Shown piece by piece: positions 35,018 to 44,888 of a stretch of 64,000 bases of DNA. The stretch is from Hydrogenibacillus schlegelii (GTDB lineage: Bacteria > Bacillota > Bacilli > Thermicanales > DSM-22653). The notes under the pieces are model-generated. The model was not told where the DNA came from. It saw only the letters and a list, made by a program, of their open reading frames with translations, and did not search any database. A program made the position numbers and the translations under genes. The first letter of the stretch is position 1. The number at the start of each line of letters is the position of its first letter. Where the stretch lies: positions 1-64,000 of the forward strand of contig NZ_JXBB01000005.1 of NCBI RefSeq assembly GCF_001653195.1, in the 5' to 3' direction.

Positions 35018-36808
35018 TTAGGCGCCGTCCGGCGCCGTCTCGGCCGGCGACCGTTCGTCGGGGCGGCGGGCGAGGATGGGGAGCACCCGCTCGAGGCTCG
35101 GGGTGACGAACAGCGTTTTTTCGCCCCGGTAGAGGACAAAGCCGGGCGGGGCGCCCTTCGGCTTGTGGACGTTTTTGACCGGCGTGTAGTCGACGGGGAC
35201 CCGGCTCGAATGGCGGCCTTTGCTGAAATAGGCGGCGATGAGGGCCGCCTCTTCGAGGGTGGCCTCGCCGGCCGGTCCCCGGACGACGACGTGGGCGCCG
35301 GGGAGGTTTTTCGCGTGCAGCCAGAGGTCGTCCGGCCGGGCGATCTGAAACGTCAGCCGGTCGTTCTGGCCGCCGCTTTTTCCGACGAGGATGAGGGCGC
35401 CTTCGCTCGAGAGGAAGCGCTCCGGGCGGCTTTCCCGGCCGGCGTTCGGTTTTTTCGCCGGTCCCTTTGCCGGCGCCGGCGGGGCGATGAGGCCGGCGGC
35501 GGCGAGCTCCGCCTTGAGGTCGGCGAGGGCCTCGGCGTCGGCGTCGTCCAGGTAGAGCAGGGCCTCCTCGAGGTAGCGGCGTTCCGCCTCGGCCCGCTCG
35601 AGCTCCTTTTCGGCCGCCGCCCGGGCGGCCTTGAGCTTCTGGTAGCGGCGAAAATGCCGCTCGGCGTTTTCCGCCGGGGAAAGGGCGGGATCGAGGGGGA
35701 TGCGAAGCGTCCGGTCGGGGTCGTCGGGGTCCGGCACGGCCGCCTCCGAGACGCCCGTCATCGGGACGGCGTACTGGTAAGCCAGGATGAGCTCGCCGAA
35801 CCGCCGGTGCCGCTCGGCGGCGTCGGCTTCGGCGAGGGTCGCCCGGTGCCGGGCGATTTTTTTCTCCAGCCGCCCGAGGCGCGCCTCGAGGGCCTGCCGG
35901 AGGGCCCGGGCTTCCCGCCGGACGGTGAGCCCCGGAATGATCCGCTCGTAGTGGACCTGAAGGAGCGCCAGGACGTCGTCGAACGCCTCCCGGGGGCCGG
36001 AGCGGTGGGTGAGGGCGAGGGCGTGAAAGGCCGGCCGGTCGCCGTCGGGGAGAAGCTCGGGCCGTTCGCCGCCGGCGAGGACGATGTCGACCGTCCGGAC
36101 GAGGGCCCGGGCGGCGCCGGCCGGGGTGAGGCCGCCGGAGCGGGCGGCCCGGTGGGCGCTCTCCCGGGCGAGCAGGGGACCGAAGCCGCGGACGCGCCGG
36201 GTCAGCCATTCGGCCAGGGCCGTTTCGTCCCGCAGCGCTTCCGGCTCCGCCCGGAGGCGGGCGATCCATTCTTCTTCCGGTACGCCGCGGGGATCGATCT
36301 TGTCTTGCGGCGGCGGAGGGACGTACAAAAGCCCGGGCAGGATCTGCCGGTAGCGGCTCATGTCGGCGGTGACGGGGTGGAGCGTCTCGAGGATGCGGCC
36401 GTCGGCGTCGATCAGGATGACGTTGGCGTTCCGGCCGGTGAGCTCGACAAGAAGGCGGAAGCGGCGGCGGTCGCCGAGTTCGTCCGTCGCCTCGACTTCG
36501 ACGGCGGCGATTCGGTCGAGGTCGAGGGCGGTGACGGCGGCGATGCGGCCGTTTTGCAGGTGCTTGCGGATGCGCTGAAGCCGCGGCGACGGCGGGCCTT
36601 CGGCCGATCGCCGGGGCGGTTTGTGGGCGAGGTAGAGCCGGGGCGCCTCCGGCTGCCGGGAGGCGACCAGGGCGTAGGTCGCCCCGGGCGTCCGGACGAA
36701 GAAGACGAGGGTGTCGTCGTCCGGCTGCTGGATCTTCTGGATCTGCCCGCCCGAAAGCCGCCGGTCGAGCTCCGCGGCAAGGCGGGCGACGAAAAGCCCG
36801 TCGAACAT
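35018..36808 (-). CDS. rqcH: RqcH (NFACT family, YloA/FbpA)
   Basis: ATG 36808 behind AAAGGGGGG gives 596 residues starting MFDGLFVARLAAELDRRLSG; the longer open frame upstream is antisense to the ATPase gene and is rejected. NFACT-N has the ELTGRNANVILID stretch. A coiled-coil segment follows (about residues 290-420), then the NFACT-R domain with GKSGGQNDRLTFQIARPDDL, WLHAKNLPGAHVVVRG and VDYTPVKNVHKPKGAPPGFV. RqcH binds obstructed 50S subunits and recruits tRNA-Ala for C-terminal alanine tailing. It is divergent from the ATPase gene, as yloA and yloB are adjacent in Bacillus. Confidence 0.94.
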   Translation of the reverse strand: MFDGLFVARLAAELDRRLSGGQIQKIQQPDDDTLVFFVRTPGATYALVASRQPEAPRLYLAHKPPRRSAEGPPSPRLQRIRKHLQNGRIAAVTALDLDRIAAVEVEATDELGDRRRFRLLVELTGRNANVILIDADGRILETLHPVTADMSRYRQILPGLLYVPPPPQDKIDPRGVPEEEWIARLRAEPEALRDETALAEWLTRRVRGFGPLLARESAHRAARSGGLTPAGAARALVRTVDIVLAGGERPELLPDGDRPAFHALALTHRSGPREAFDDVLALLQVHYERIIPGLTVRREARALRQALEARLGRLEKKIARHRATLAEADAAERHRRFGELILAYQYAVPMTGVSEAAVPDPDDPDRTLRIPLDPALSPAENAERHFRRYQKLKAARAAAEKELERAEAERRYLEEALLYLDDADAEALADLKAELAAAGLIAPPAPAKGPAKKPNAGRESRPERFLSSEGALILVGKSGGQNDRLTFQIARPDDLWLHAKNLPGAHVVVRGPAGEATLEEAALIAAYFSKGRHSSRVPVDYTPVKNVHKPKGAPPGFVLYRGEKTLFVTPSLERVLPILARRPDERSPAETAPDGA

Positions 36809-36833
36809 CGGATCGCCCCCCTTTCCGCCCTTC

Positions 36834-36861
36834 AGTCTATCACGCGCATCGGCCGGCGCAA
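36834..36861 (-). promoter_or_regulatory. Predicted sigma-A promoter of rqcH
   Basis: On the minus strand TTGCGC (complement of 36856-36861), spacer 16, TAGACT (complement of 36834-36839), with TGA extended -10. Confidence 0.55.
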
Positions 36862-36977
36862 GATGCGCCCTTACGGTCCGGGTTCGCGGCGGCGTCCCGG
36901 AGCCGGCATAGCCCGGACCGGTGCGGCATAGATTGGCACGAGGCGTGGGACAGGAGTTCGAAGCGGGAGGCGGGACG

Positions 36978-39938
36978 ATGGCAAGGGGCGGAAGACGCGA
37001 AACGATGCGCCAAAGAACGCTCGACCCGTCGATGCGCCGGGAGGCGGCTTTCGGGCGGCGGGCGGCGGATCCCTTCGGGCGCCGCGCCTCGACGCCCGGG
37101 CCGGACGTCTCCGGCGGGCGCTCGGAATCGGGATCGGGAAGCGGCCCCGAGGATCCGCAGGCGTGGTACGCCCGGCCGGAGGTCGACGTGCTCTCGGCCC
37201 TGGCCGTCGATCCGGAGCAGGGGCTTGACGGGGAAGAAGCGGCCCGCCGGCGGGCAAGCGTCGGACCGAACGCTCTGAAGGCGGCCGGTGGCGTCGACCC
37301 GGCGGCGATCTTTCTCGGGCAGTTTCGGGATTTTATGGTGCTCGTGCTGCTTGCGGCGACTTTCATTTCGGGGCTTCTCGGCGAGTTCGTCGATGCGGTG
37401 GCGATTCTCACCATCCTTCTTCTCAACGCCTTCCTCGGATTTGTCCAGGAGTACCGGGCGGAACGGGCGCTTGAGGCGCTCGGCAAGATGGCGGCGCCGA
37501 AGGCGGAGGTGGTTCGGGACGGCCGGCGGGCGCTCGTGCCGGCCGAGGACGTCGTCCCCGGCGATGTCGTCGTGCTGAAGGCCGGCGACCGGGTGCCGGC
37601 GGACGTCCGGCTCCTTTGGACGGAGGGCCTGCTCGTTGACGAGGCGCCGCTCACCGGGGAAAGCGTGCCGGTGGAAAAGCGGGCGCCGGCGGTCCTCCCG
37701 GCGCCCCGGCCCCTGGGCGATCGGACGAACATGGCGTTCATGGGCACGCTCATCTTGAAAGGGCGGGCGACGGGCGTCGCGGTGGCGACGGGCATGGCGA
37801 CGGAGATGGGGAAGATCGCCGATCTCATCGCCCTGACGGAGGAGACGGACACGCCGCTCAAGCGGCGGATCCGGCACCTCGGCCGGGTGCTCGTCTGGAT
37901 CGCCGTCGCCCTGACGGCGGCGGTGACGGGGCTCGGCGTCCTCGACGGCTATCCGTTCGAGGAGATGTTTCTCCTCGGGGTGACGCTCGCCGTCGCCGCC
38001 ATCCCGGAGGGGCTTCCGACGATCGTCACCGTCGTTCTCGCCCTCGGCGTCTCCCGGATGCAGAAAAAAAAGGCCCTCGTCCGGCGGCTTCCGGCGGTCG
38101 AGACGCTCGGCAGCACGACGTTTATCGGAACGGACAAGACCGGGACGCTGACGCTGAACCGAATGACCCTCGTCCAGGGCCGGACCGCCGGGGGCGCCTT
38201 TTTCGTCTCGGGAAGCGGCTACCGGCCGGAGGGGGGATTTTTCCTCGACCCGGAACGGACGGCGCCGTTCGATCCCGAGGAGCGCCCGGAGGTGATGGCG
38301 CTTTTGACCTACGGCGTGCTCGCCAGCGAGGCCCGACTCCTTCCGCCGGAGACGGGGGACCGAACGGAGGGGCCGAAGCGACCGGCCGGACGGTTCCGGT
38401 GGCTTGGACTTCGGAGGAAGGCCCGGGAGGCGGCGCCCTCCGGATGGCGCATCGACGGCGATCCGACGGAAGGGGCGATCGTCGTCGCCGCCCGGAAGGC
38501 GGGCCTCGACGAGGAGGCGCTTAGGCGGCGGAAGCGGGCCAAGGTGCTTCCGTTTGACAGCGTCCGGCGGCGCATGAGCATCGTCTACGAGGTCGGCGGC
38601 GGCCGGGGCGTGCTGGCGGCCAAGGGGGCGTTCGAGGCGATCCTGGACCGGTCGGCGGCGATCTTCGACGGGGGCGCCGTCCGGCGGCTGGGCGACGCCG
38701 AGCGCCGTCGGTGGGCGGAGGAGGCCGAGGCGATGGCCGCCGCGGGGCTCCGGGTGCTCGCCGTCGCCTACCGGGAAGGGCCGCTCGAGCGGCTGCGGGG
38801 GCTCGAGGACGAGGCGGAGCTCGTCTTTGTGGGCCTCGTCGGCCTCATCGATCCGCCCCGGCCGGATGTGCCCGCCGCGATCCGGACGGTGCAGGCGGCC
38901 CACATCCGGGTGGCGATGATCACCGGCGATCACCGGGAGACGGCCCGGGCGATCGCCGCCGACCTCGGCATCTTGCGGCCGACGGGACGGGTCCTCACCG
39001 GCGAGGATCTTCGGCGCCTCGACGGGAAGGCGCTTTCCCGCCTGGCGGTCGAGACGGACGTCTTCGCCCGGGTGGCGCCGGAGGATAAGCTCCGAATCGT
39101 GCAGGCGCTTCGGGCGGCCGGACACATCGTCGCCATGACCGGCGACGGGACGAACGACGCGCCGGCGCTCAAGGCGGCCGACATCGGCATCGCCATGGGC
39201 CAAAGCGGCACGGAGGTGGCCAAAGAGGCCGCCGACGTCGTCCTGCTCGACGATCACTTCGCGACGATCGAGGCGGCGGTGGAGGAAGGGCGGACGATCT
39301 ACGAAAACGTCCGCAAGTTCGTTCGCTATCTTCTCGCTTCCAACGTCGCCGAGATCATGGTCATGTTGGTCGCTTTTGCCTTGAAGTGGCCGGTGCCGCT
39401 GACGCCGCTCATGATCCTCTGGATCAACCTCGTCACCGACGGCCTACCGGCCCTCGCCCTCGGCCTCGATCCGATGGAACGGGATGTCATGAACCGGCCG
39501 CCGATTTCGCCGTCGGAGAGCCTGTTTGCCCGGGGGCTCGGGTGGAAGATCTTGAGCCGCGGCGCCCTCATCACCGGCGTGACGCTCTGGGCGTTTTCCG
39601 AGCGGCTCGCCGCGGGGGCGCCGCTTGGAGAGGCGCAGACGGTCGCGTTTGCGACGCTCATCGTCGCGCAGCTCGTCCACGTGTTCGACGCCCGAAACGA
39701 GCGGTCGCTGTTCGATCGAAGCCCGCTGGACAACGTCCCCCTCGTCCTGAGCGTTCTCGTTTCGTTTGCCCTCGTCGTCCTCGTGATCGCCTGGCCGCCG
39801 GCGGCGCGCATTTTCGGTGCGGTCCCGCTTTCGGCGGAAGACTGGCTCCGGGTGATCGGCTATTCGGCGGCGCCGTTTGTCCTCCTCGGTCTGTTCGGCC
39901 GTCTTTCGTCCGGCCGTCCCGCCCGACCGGAGGCGTAA
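36978..39938 (+). CDS. Calcium-translocating P-type ATPase (YloB-like)
   Basis: The predicted start is ATG 36978 behind CGGGAGGCG, giving 986 residues. The first 65 are Arg/Gly/Ser-rich and probably disordered. Type IIA features are the actuator LVDEAPLTGESVPVEK, the transport helix motif AAIPEGLPTIVTV, the phosphorylation site TDKTGTLTLN with Asp near 385, GDPTEGAIVVAARKAG, and the hinge MTGDGTNDAPALKAADIGIA. Ten membrane helices are expected. PEGLP in helix 4 supports Ca2+. A Gly/Arg-rich insert sits in the nucleotide domain (about 450-490). Related YloB aids Ca2+ homeostasis in spores. Confidence 0.93.
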   Translation: MARGGRRETMRQRTLDPSMRREAAFGRRAADPFGRRASTPGPDVSGGRSESGSGSGPEDPQAWYARPEVDVLSALAVDPEQGLDGEEAARRRASVGPNALKAAGGVDPAAIFLGQFRDFMVLVLLAATFISGLLGEFVDAVAILTILLLNAFLGFVQEYRAERALEALGKMAAPKAEVVRDGRRALVPAEDVVPGDVVVLKAGDRVPADVRLLWTEGLLVDEAPLTGESVPVEKRAPAVLPAPRPLGDRTNMAFMGTLILKGRATGVAVATGMATEMGKIADLIALTEETDTPLKRRIRHLGRVLVWIAVALTAAVTGLGVLDGYPFEEMFLLGVTLAVAAIPEGLPTIVTVVLALGVSRMQKKKALVRRLPAVETLGSTTFIGTDKTGTLTLNRMTLVQGRTAGGAFFVSGSGYRPEGGFFLDPERTAPFDPEERPEVMALLTYGVLASEARLLPPETGDRTEGPKRPAGRFRWLGLRRKAREAAPSGWRIDGDPTEGAIVVAARKAGLDEEALRRRKRAKVLPFDSVRRRMSIVYEVGGGRGVLAAKGAFEAILDRSAAIFDGGAVRRLGDAERRRWAEEAEAMAAAGLRVLAVAYREGPLERLRGLEDEAELVFVGLVGLIDPPRPDVPAAIRTVQAAHIRVAMITGDHRETARAIAADLGILRPTGRVLTGEDLRRLDGKALSRLAVETDVFARVAPEDKLRIVQALRAAGHIVAMTGDGTNDAPALKAADIGIAMGQSGTEVAKEAADVVLLDDHFATIEAAVEEGRTIYENVRKFVRYLLASNVAEIMVMLVAFALKWPVPLTPLMILWINLVTDGLPALALGLDPMERDVMNRPPISPSESLFARGLGWKILSRGALITGVTLWAFSERLAAGAPLGEAQTVAFATLIVAQLVHVFDARNERSLFDRSPLDNVPLVLSVLVSFALVVLVIAWPPAARIFGAVPLSAEDWLRVIGYSAAPFVLLGLFGRLSSGRPARPEA

Positions 39939-39952
39939 GCCTCCGGCCTTTT
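39927..39952 (+). terminator. Intrinsic terminator at the end of the ATPase gene
   Basis: Stem CCGGAGGC / GCCTCCGG with loop GTAA, followed by CCTTTT. The loop contains the ATPase stop codon. Confidence 0.8.
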
Positions 39953-40023
39953 GGCGTTTTGGGCCGGCGGTTTTCGGGGGCGCCCGCCCGTTCGTTTTTC
40001 GGCCGTTTTCGAGCGCGGTGTCG

Positions 40024-40052
40024 TTTCCAAAATGGAGCGGTTATGCTATAGT
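40024..40052 (+). promoter_or_regulatory. Sigma-A promoter of the gmk operon
   Basis: TTTCCA (40024-40029), spacer 17, TATAGT (40047-40052), with TGC extended -10, 64 bases before gmk. Confidence 0.7.
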
Positions 40053-40116
40053 TAAAGAACGAATCAGGACGACCAGGGTCGAAGGCTTCGGGCCGCCGGA
40101 CGGAGGGGCCTGAGGC

Positions 40117-40773
40117 GTGGAGGCGAAAACCGTGTCGGAGGACGCGCTTTTGAGCGGGCGGCGAGGGCTCCTCATCGTCCTCTCCGGCCCTTCGGGCGTC
40201 GGCAAGGGAACCGTCGGCCAGAAGCTCCGGGAGCGCATGCCGGATCTCGTCTATTCGGTCTCGGTGACCAGCCGCCCTCCCCGGGCCGGGGAAGTGGAAG
40301 GGGTTAACTATTTTTTTCGCAGCCGGGAACAATTTGAAGAGATGATCCGCCAGGATGCCTTTTTGGAATGGGCGGAGTACGTCTCGAACTACTACGGAAC
40401 GCCGAAAGCGTTCGTCTTCGAAAAGCTCGCTCAGGGGCGCGACGTGCTCCTGGAGATCGAGGTGCAGGGTGCCCGGCAGGTCCGCCGACGGTACCCGGAC
40501 GGGGTGTTTATCTTCCTCGCGCCGCCGACGTGGGAGGCGCTCGTCGATCGGATTCAGGGCCGGGGGACGGAAGACCCGGCGGTCATCTCCGAGCGGCTCC
40601 GGCAGGCGGAGCAGGAAGTTCGGGAGGTCGACCTCTACGACTACGTCGTCGTCAACGACGACGTCGACGCGGCGGTTGAGCGCATCCGATGCATCATTAC
40701 GGCCGAGCATCTTCGCCGGGCCCGCGCCTTCGACGAGATGCGCCGGCGGCTTACGCGGGAGGTGTGGCGATGA
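40117..40773 (+). CDS. gmk: Guanylate kinase
   Basis: The 218-residue protein starts at GTG 40117. It has the P-loop [15 protein letters not shown], the GMP-binding [17 protein letters not shown] and [14 protein letters not shown], and the [20 protein letters not shown] core. It phosphorylates GMP to GDP. It is the first gene of a long block with rpoZ, coaBC and priA. In Bacillus the preceding genes are yicC-like yloC and remA; both are missing here. The stop overlaps the rpoZ start (ATGA). Confidence 0.97.
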   Translation: MEAKTVSEDALLSGRRGLLIVLSGPSGVGKGTVGQKLRERMPDLVYSVSVTSRPPRAGEVEGVNYFFRSREQFEEMIRQDAFLEWAEYVSNYYGTPKAFVFEKLAQGRDVLLEIEVQGARQVRRRYPDGVFIFLAPPTWEALVDRIQGRGTEDPAVISERLRQAEQEVREVDLYDYVVVNDDVDAAVERIRCIITAEHLRRARAFDEMRRRLTREVWR

Positions 40774-40973
40774 GGTATCCGCCGATCGACGAACTGGTGG
40801 CCCAGGCCGGAAGCAAATACCGGCTGACGATGATCGCCGCCCGGCGGGCGCGGCAGCTCCTCGAGGACAAACGGCCGCTCATCGAGGCGCCGCGCTCGTC
40901 GCGGGACGTCGGCATCGCACTGGAGGAATTTTATGCCGGACGGCTGGAGGTCCGGCCGAAGGCCGAAGCGTGA
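40770..40973 (+). CDS. rpoZ: RNA polymerase omega subunit
   Basis: The 67-residue protein starts at ATG 40770, overlapping gmk, behind GCGGGAGGTG. It has the omega core [28 protein letters not shown] and [16 protein letters not shown]. It helps RNA polymerase assembly. Its stop codon lies in the loop of an intrinsic terminator. Confidence 0.95.
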   Translation: MRYPPIDELVAQAGSKYRLTMIAARRARQLLEDKRPLIEAPRSSRDVGIALEEFYAGRLEVRPKAEA

Positions 40974-40994
40974 CCGGCCGCTTCGGCCTTTTTT
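40959..40994 (+). terminator. Intrinsic terminator between rpoZ and coaBC
   Basis: Perfect 12-bp stem AAGGCCGAAGCG / CGCTTCGGCCTT with an 8-base loop holding the rpoZ stop, followed by four more T. It is only 20 bases before the coaBC start, so coaBC needs readthrough or a promoter not recognised here. Confidence 0.85.
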
Positions 40995-41013
40995 CGTGGG
41001 GGGAGGGAGCGCC

Positions 41014-42393
41014 GTGGCGCCGACGATCCTCCTCGGCGTAAGCGGCGGCATCGCCGCCTACAAGGCGGTGGCGCTGGTGAGTCTCCTTAAGAAAAAAGGG
41101 TACGATGTGGTCGTCGTCATGACCCGGGGCGCGGAGCGGTTCGTGACGCCGCTTCTGTTTCAGACGATGAGCCGGGAACGGGTGTATACGGACCCGTTCG
41201 AGGAGGCGGATCCGTCCGGCATCGCCCACATCGACGTCGCCGATCGGGCGGATCTCGTCGTCGTGGCGCCGGCGACGGCGAACGTCATCGGCAAATACGC
41301 CCACGGCATCGCCGACGACATGCTTTCGACGGTGCTCCTCGCGGCAACGGCACCGGTGATGATCGCGCCGGCGATGAACGTCCACATGTACACCCACCCG
41401 GCGGTGCAGGACAACATCGCGCTTCTCAAACGGCGGGGGGTGCACTTCCTCGAACCGGGGGAAGGGCCGCTCGCCTGCGGTTACACCGGGAAGGGCCGGA
41501 TGATGGAGCCGGAGGACATCGCCCGGGCGATCGACGACGTCTTCGCCGGCCGGCTCGCCCTGGCGTCGCCCAATCCGGACCCGCTCCTTCCGGCGCGGCG
41601 AAGGGAGCGGGCGACCGGCGCGCCGCGGCCGGAAGGGGGGCTGCGGTCGGAGGAGCCCCCCACGACGGAGGCGGTGCTTCAAGGCAAGACGGTCGTCATC
41701 ACCGCCGGCCCGACCCGGGAGCCGCTCGATCCGGTCCGGTTTTTGACCAACCGGTCTTCCGGCCGGATGGGCTATGCCCTCGCGGAAGCCGCCCGGAGGC
41801 TCGGCGCCGAGGTGGTCCTCATCAGCGGGCCGGTGTCGCTGACCCCGCCGGAGGGGGTGACGGTCGTCCGGGTCGAACGGGCGGAGGAGATGTACCGGGC
41901 CGCCCTCTCCTGGCGGGAGCGGTTCGACTGGTTCATCGCCGCGGCGGCGGTCAGCGACTTTGCCCCGGCGGCGGCCGAAGGGCGGAAGATCAAGAAAAAA
42001 GGGGAGCCGCTTACGCTCACCCTCGTTCCGACGCCGGACATCCTCGCCGAGATCGGCCGCGGCAAGCGGCCGCACCAGACGGTGATCGGCTTCGCCGCCG
42101 AGACACACGACGTCCTCGCCCATGCCCGGAAAAAGCGCCGGGAGAAAAACGCCGACTGGATCGTCGCCAACGACGTGACGGAGCCGGGCGCCGGCTTCGA
42201 CGTCGAGACGAACCGCGTCGTCCTCATCGGGCCGGACGATACGGCAACGGCGCTGCCGCTTCTTTCGAAAGCCGAACTGGCGGAAGTCCTGCTCCGGACG
42301 ATCGCCCAGGCGGAAGCGCGGCGCCGGGCCGAGGGGGAGGCGGAAAGGGCGGCGAAGGCGTCGGACGGGGAAGCGGAGGGGGACGGCCGGTGA
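41014..42393 (+). CDS. coaBC: Bifunctional phosphopantothenoylcysteine decarboxylase/synthetase
   Basis: GTG 41014 follows GGGGGAGGGAG; the open frame upstream overlaps the terminator. The 459-residue fusion has the FMN-dependent CoaC domain (LGVSGGIAAYKAV, PAMNVHMYTHPAVQDN, GPLACGYTGKGRM with the catalytic Cys). A low-complexity linker covers about 185-225. The CoaB domain follows (VITAGPTREPLDPVRFLTNR, AAAVSDFAP, KKKGEPLTLTL). It converts phosphopantothenate to phosphopantetheine in two steps, continuing the PanBCD route. The tail is Ala/Glu-rich. It overlaps priA by four bases. Confidence 0.96.
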   Translation: MAPTILLGVSGGIAAYKAVALVSLLKKKGYDVVVVMTRGAERFVTPLLFQTMSRERVYTDPFEEADPSGIAHIDVADRADLVVVAPATANVIGKYAHGIADDMLSTVLLAATAPVMIAPAMNVHMYTHPAVQDNIALLKRRGVHFLEPGEGPLACGYTGKGRMMEPEDIARAIDDVFAGRLALASPNPDPLLPARRRERATGAPRPEGGLRSEEPPTTEAVLQGKTVVITAGPTREPLDPVRFLTNRSSGRMGYALAEAARRLGAEVVLISGPVSLTPPEGVTVVRVERAEEMYRAALSWRERFDWFIAAAAVSDFAPAAAEGRKIKKKGEPLTLTLVPTPDILAEIGRGKRPHQTVIGFAAETHDVLAHARKKRREKNADWIVANDVTEPGAGFDVETNRVVLIGPDDTATALPLLSKAELAEVLLRTIAQAEARRRAEGEAERAAKASDGEAEGDGR

Positions 42394-44804
42394 ACGCCGT
42401 CGCCGTCGTCGCCGTCGACGCGCCGTATGAGCCGGACGGCCGTTTTTCCTATCTCGTTCCGTCGGCCCTTCGGCCGAAGGTCGTCCCCGGCGTCCGGGTC
42501 GTCGTCCCCTTCGGCCGGCGCCGCCTGGAAGGCATCGTCCTGGACGTCGCGACCGCCATGGAGGCGGCCGGCGGCCGGCTCCTTCGGCCGATCCTCGAGG
42601 TGCTGGACGACGAGCCGCCGTTTACGCCGGAGCTCGTCCGCCTGGCCGTCCACCTGGTCGAGACGCGCCTCATCCCGCCGTACCGGCTGCTTCTTTCGAT
42701 GCTCCCGCCGGCGGTCAAGACCGAAGAGCGGCGCCTCATCCGCTGGAACGGCGACGACGGGCCGATCATCGCCCTGCCGGAAGAAGCCGAAGTGCTGGAG
42801 TGGATCCGGGATCGGGGTCCGGTCGCCCTGGAGGCCATCCTCCGGCGTTTTCCGGAAGCCGGCCCCATCGTCGACGATTTTCTCGAACGGGGCTGGCTCG
42901 CGGAGGCGCGGGTGCGAAAACCCCGGGGGCGGACGAAGACGGTCCGCTTTGCGGTGCCGAACGCCGCCGCGCCGGCGCTTCGGGAAGCGGCGGCGAGCCT
43001 CCGCGGCATCCGGCAGCGGGCGGTGCTGGAGACGCTCGCCGAGCGGGGTCCGACGCCGGTGGCGGAACTCCTTCGGTTGACCGGCGCCTCCCGGTCCAGC
43101 CTCGAGGCCCTCGTCGACGCTTGCTGGATTCGCTTGGAAGCGCGGCCCCTTTCCCGGCGGCCGGAGGTCGACGCCGCGTGGCGGCGGCCGGCGGTCGAAC
43201 TCACGGACGACCAGAAGGCGGCGGTCCGGGCGATCGAGGGCGCCCTGGACGGCGGCGACCGGCGGCCGATCCTCCTCCACGGCGTCACCGGAAGCGGCAA
43301 GACGGAAGTCTATCTCGCCGCCATCGAGGCGACCCTCGCCCGGGGGCGGACGGCGCTTCTGCTCGTCCCGGAGATCGCCCTCACGCCGATGATGCTCGCC
43401 CGGGTCGAGCAGCGTTTCGGGGACCGGGTGGCGATCCTCCACAGCGGCCTCGGCGCCGGGGAGCGGCACGACGAATGGCAACGCATCCGTCGCGGCGAAG
43501 CGTCGGTCGTCGTCGGCGCCCGTTCGGCGGTGTTCGCCCCGCTCGCCGACATCGGCCTGATCGTCCTCGACGAAGAGCACGAGGCGAGCTACAAGCAGGA
43601 AGAGACGCCTCGCTATCACGCCCGGGAGATCGCCCGCTGGCGGGCGGCGCACCACGGCGCCGTGTTCGTCCTGGGCAGCGCGACGCCCTCGGTCGAATCG
43701 TACGCCCTCGCCCGGGCCGGTCGCTACCGGCTCGTCACGCTCCCCCGCCGCGTCGGATCGGCCCGGCTGCCGGACGTCCGGGTCGTCGACCTCCGGAAGG
43801 AAGGCGGCGGGCTTTTGAGCCGCCCCCTCCGGGAAGCGATCGAAGAACGGCTCCGGCGCGGCGAGCAGGTGATCCTCCTTCAGAACCGCCGGGGGTACGC
43901 CCCCGTCGTGCTTTGCCGCCGCTGCGGCCGGGCGATCGAGTGTCCTCATTGCGCCGTCACGCTGACGTACCACCGGGCCGACGGGGCGCTCCGGTGCCAC
44001 TACTGCGGCTACGAGCAGCCGATGGTCGACCGGTGTCCCTTTTGCGGGAGCCCCCATCTCATCCCCCTGGGCGGCGGCACCCAGCGGGTGGAGGAAGCGC
44101 TCCTTCATTCCTTTCCCGAGGCGCGCGTCCTCCGGATGGACCGGGATACGACCGGCCGGCGGGGCGCCCACGCGGAGCTCCTCGGCCGCTTCCTCCGGGG
44201 TGAAGCGGACATCCTCGTCGGGACGCAGATGATCGCCAAAGGGCTCGACATCCCCCGGGTCACCCTCGTCGGCATCGTCCTCGCCGATGCCAGGCTGGGG
44301 TTCCCGGATTTTCGCGCCGCCGAGCGGACGTTTCAGCTCGTCACCCAGGTCGCCGGCCGGGCGGGACGGGGGGAGCTTCCCGGCGAGGTGATCGTCCAGA
44401 CGTATATGCCGGATCACCCGAGCATCCGGGCGGCGGTCACGGGTGATGTGGCCGCTTTCTTTGCCGCCGAGATCGCCGCCCGGAAAAAAGGCGCCTACCC
44501 GCCGTTTTACCGCCTGGCGGTCGTCCAGGCGGACGCCCGGGACGCCCGGGTGGCCCGGGAGGCGCTCGGGGCGGTCACCGAGCGGCTCCGGATGGCGGTC
44601 GTCCCGGAGACGATCGTCGTCGGCCCGGCGCCGGCGCCGATTCCCAAACTTCGCGATCGCTTTCGCTTTCACACCTTGATAAAATACAAGCAGGAACCGG
44701 AGCTGGCGTCGAAGATCCGCCGGGCGCTTCGGGAGATCGAGCGGCCCGTCCGCCGGCAGGAGGTTGCCGTGACCGTCGACTTCGACCCTGAGACGCTGTT
44801 CTGA
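42390..44804 (+). CDS. priA: Primosomal replication restart helicase PriA
   Basis: The GTG start at 42390 overlaps coaBC (GTGA). The 804-residue protein has the 3' DNA-binding domain (VPSALRPKVVPGVRVVVPFG) and a winged helix. The SF2 helicase motifs are LLHGVTGSGKTEVYL, LVPEIALTP and the DEEH box in VLDEEHEASYK. Eight zinc cysteines lie in the CRRCGRAIECPHC, CHYCGY and CPFCGS region. It reloads the replisome at stalled forks through DnaB, DnaD and DnaI. DnaD is at 21856-22695. Confidence 0.96.
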   Translation: MNAVAVVAVDAPYEPDGRFSYLVPSALRPKVVPGVRVVVPFGRRRLEGIVLDVATAMEAAGGRLLRPILEVLDDEPPFTPELVRLAVHLVETRLIPPYRLLLSMLPPAVKTEERRLIRWNGDDGPIIALPEEAEVLEWIRDRGPVALEAILRRFPEAGPIVDDFLERGWLAEARVRKPRGRTKTVRFAVPNAAAPALREAAASLRGIRQRAVLETLAERGPTPVAELLRLTGASRSSLEALVDACWIRLEARPLSRRPEVDAAWRRPAVELTDDQKAAVRAIEGALDGGDRRPILLHGVTGSGKTEVYLAAIEATLARGRTALLLVPEIALTPMMLARVEQRFGDRVAILHSGLGAGERHDEWQRIRRGEASVVVGARSAVFAPLADIGLIVLDEEHEASYKQEETPRYHAREIARWRAAHHGAVFVLGSATPSVESYALARAGRYRLVTLPRRVGSARLPDVRVVDLRKEGGGLLSRPLREAIEERLRRGEQVILLQNRRGYAPVVLCRRCGRAIECPHCAVTLTYHRADGALRCHYCGYEQPMVDRCPFCGSPHLIPLGGGTQRVEEALLHSFPEARVLRMDRDTTGRRGAHAELLGRFLRGEADILVGTQMIAKGLDIPRVTLVGIVLADARLGFPDFRAAERTFQLVTQVAGRAGRGELPGEVIVQTYMPDHPSIRAAVTGDVAAFFAAEIAARKKGAYPPFYRLAVVQADARDARVAREALGAVTERLRMAVVPETIVVGPAPAPIPKLRDRFRFHTLIKYKQEPELASKIRRALREIERPVRRQEVAVTVDFDPETLF

Positions 44805-44888
44805 CCGCCGAAGCGTTTTGCGGAGCGGACCGCCCGTCCGCCTGGAGCGGCATAGATGCGGAAAAACCAAAACGAAAGGAGGACGTCG

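Noticed and set aside
36809-37861. N-terminal extension of rqcH by about 350 codons
   Set aside because: The extension is antisense to the Ca-ATPase gene and compositionally biased; the ATG at 36808 has a good ribosome-binding site and gives the canonical family start.
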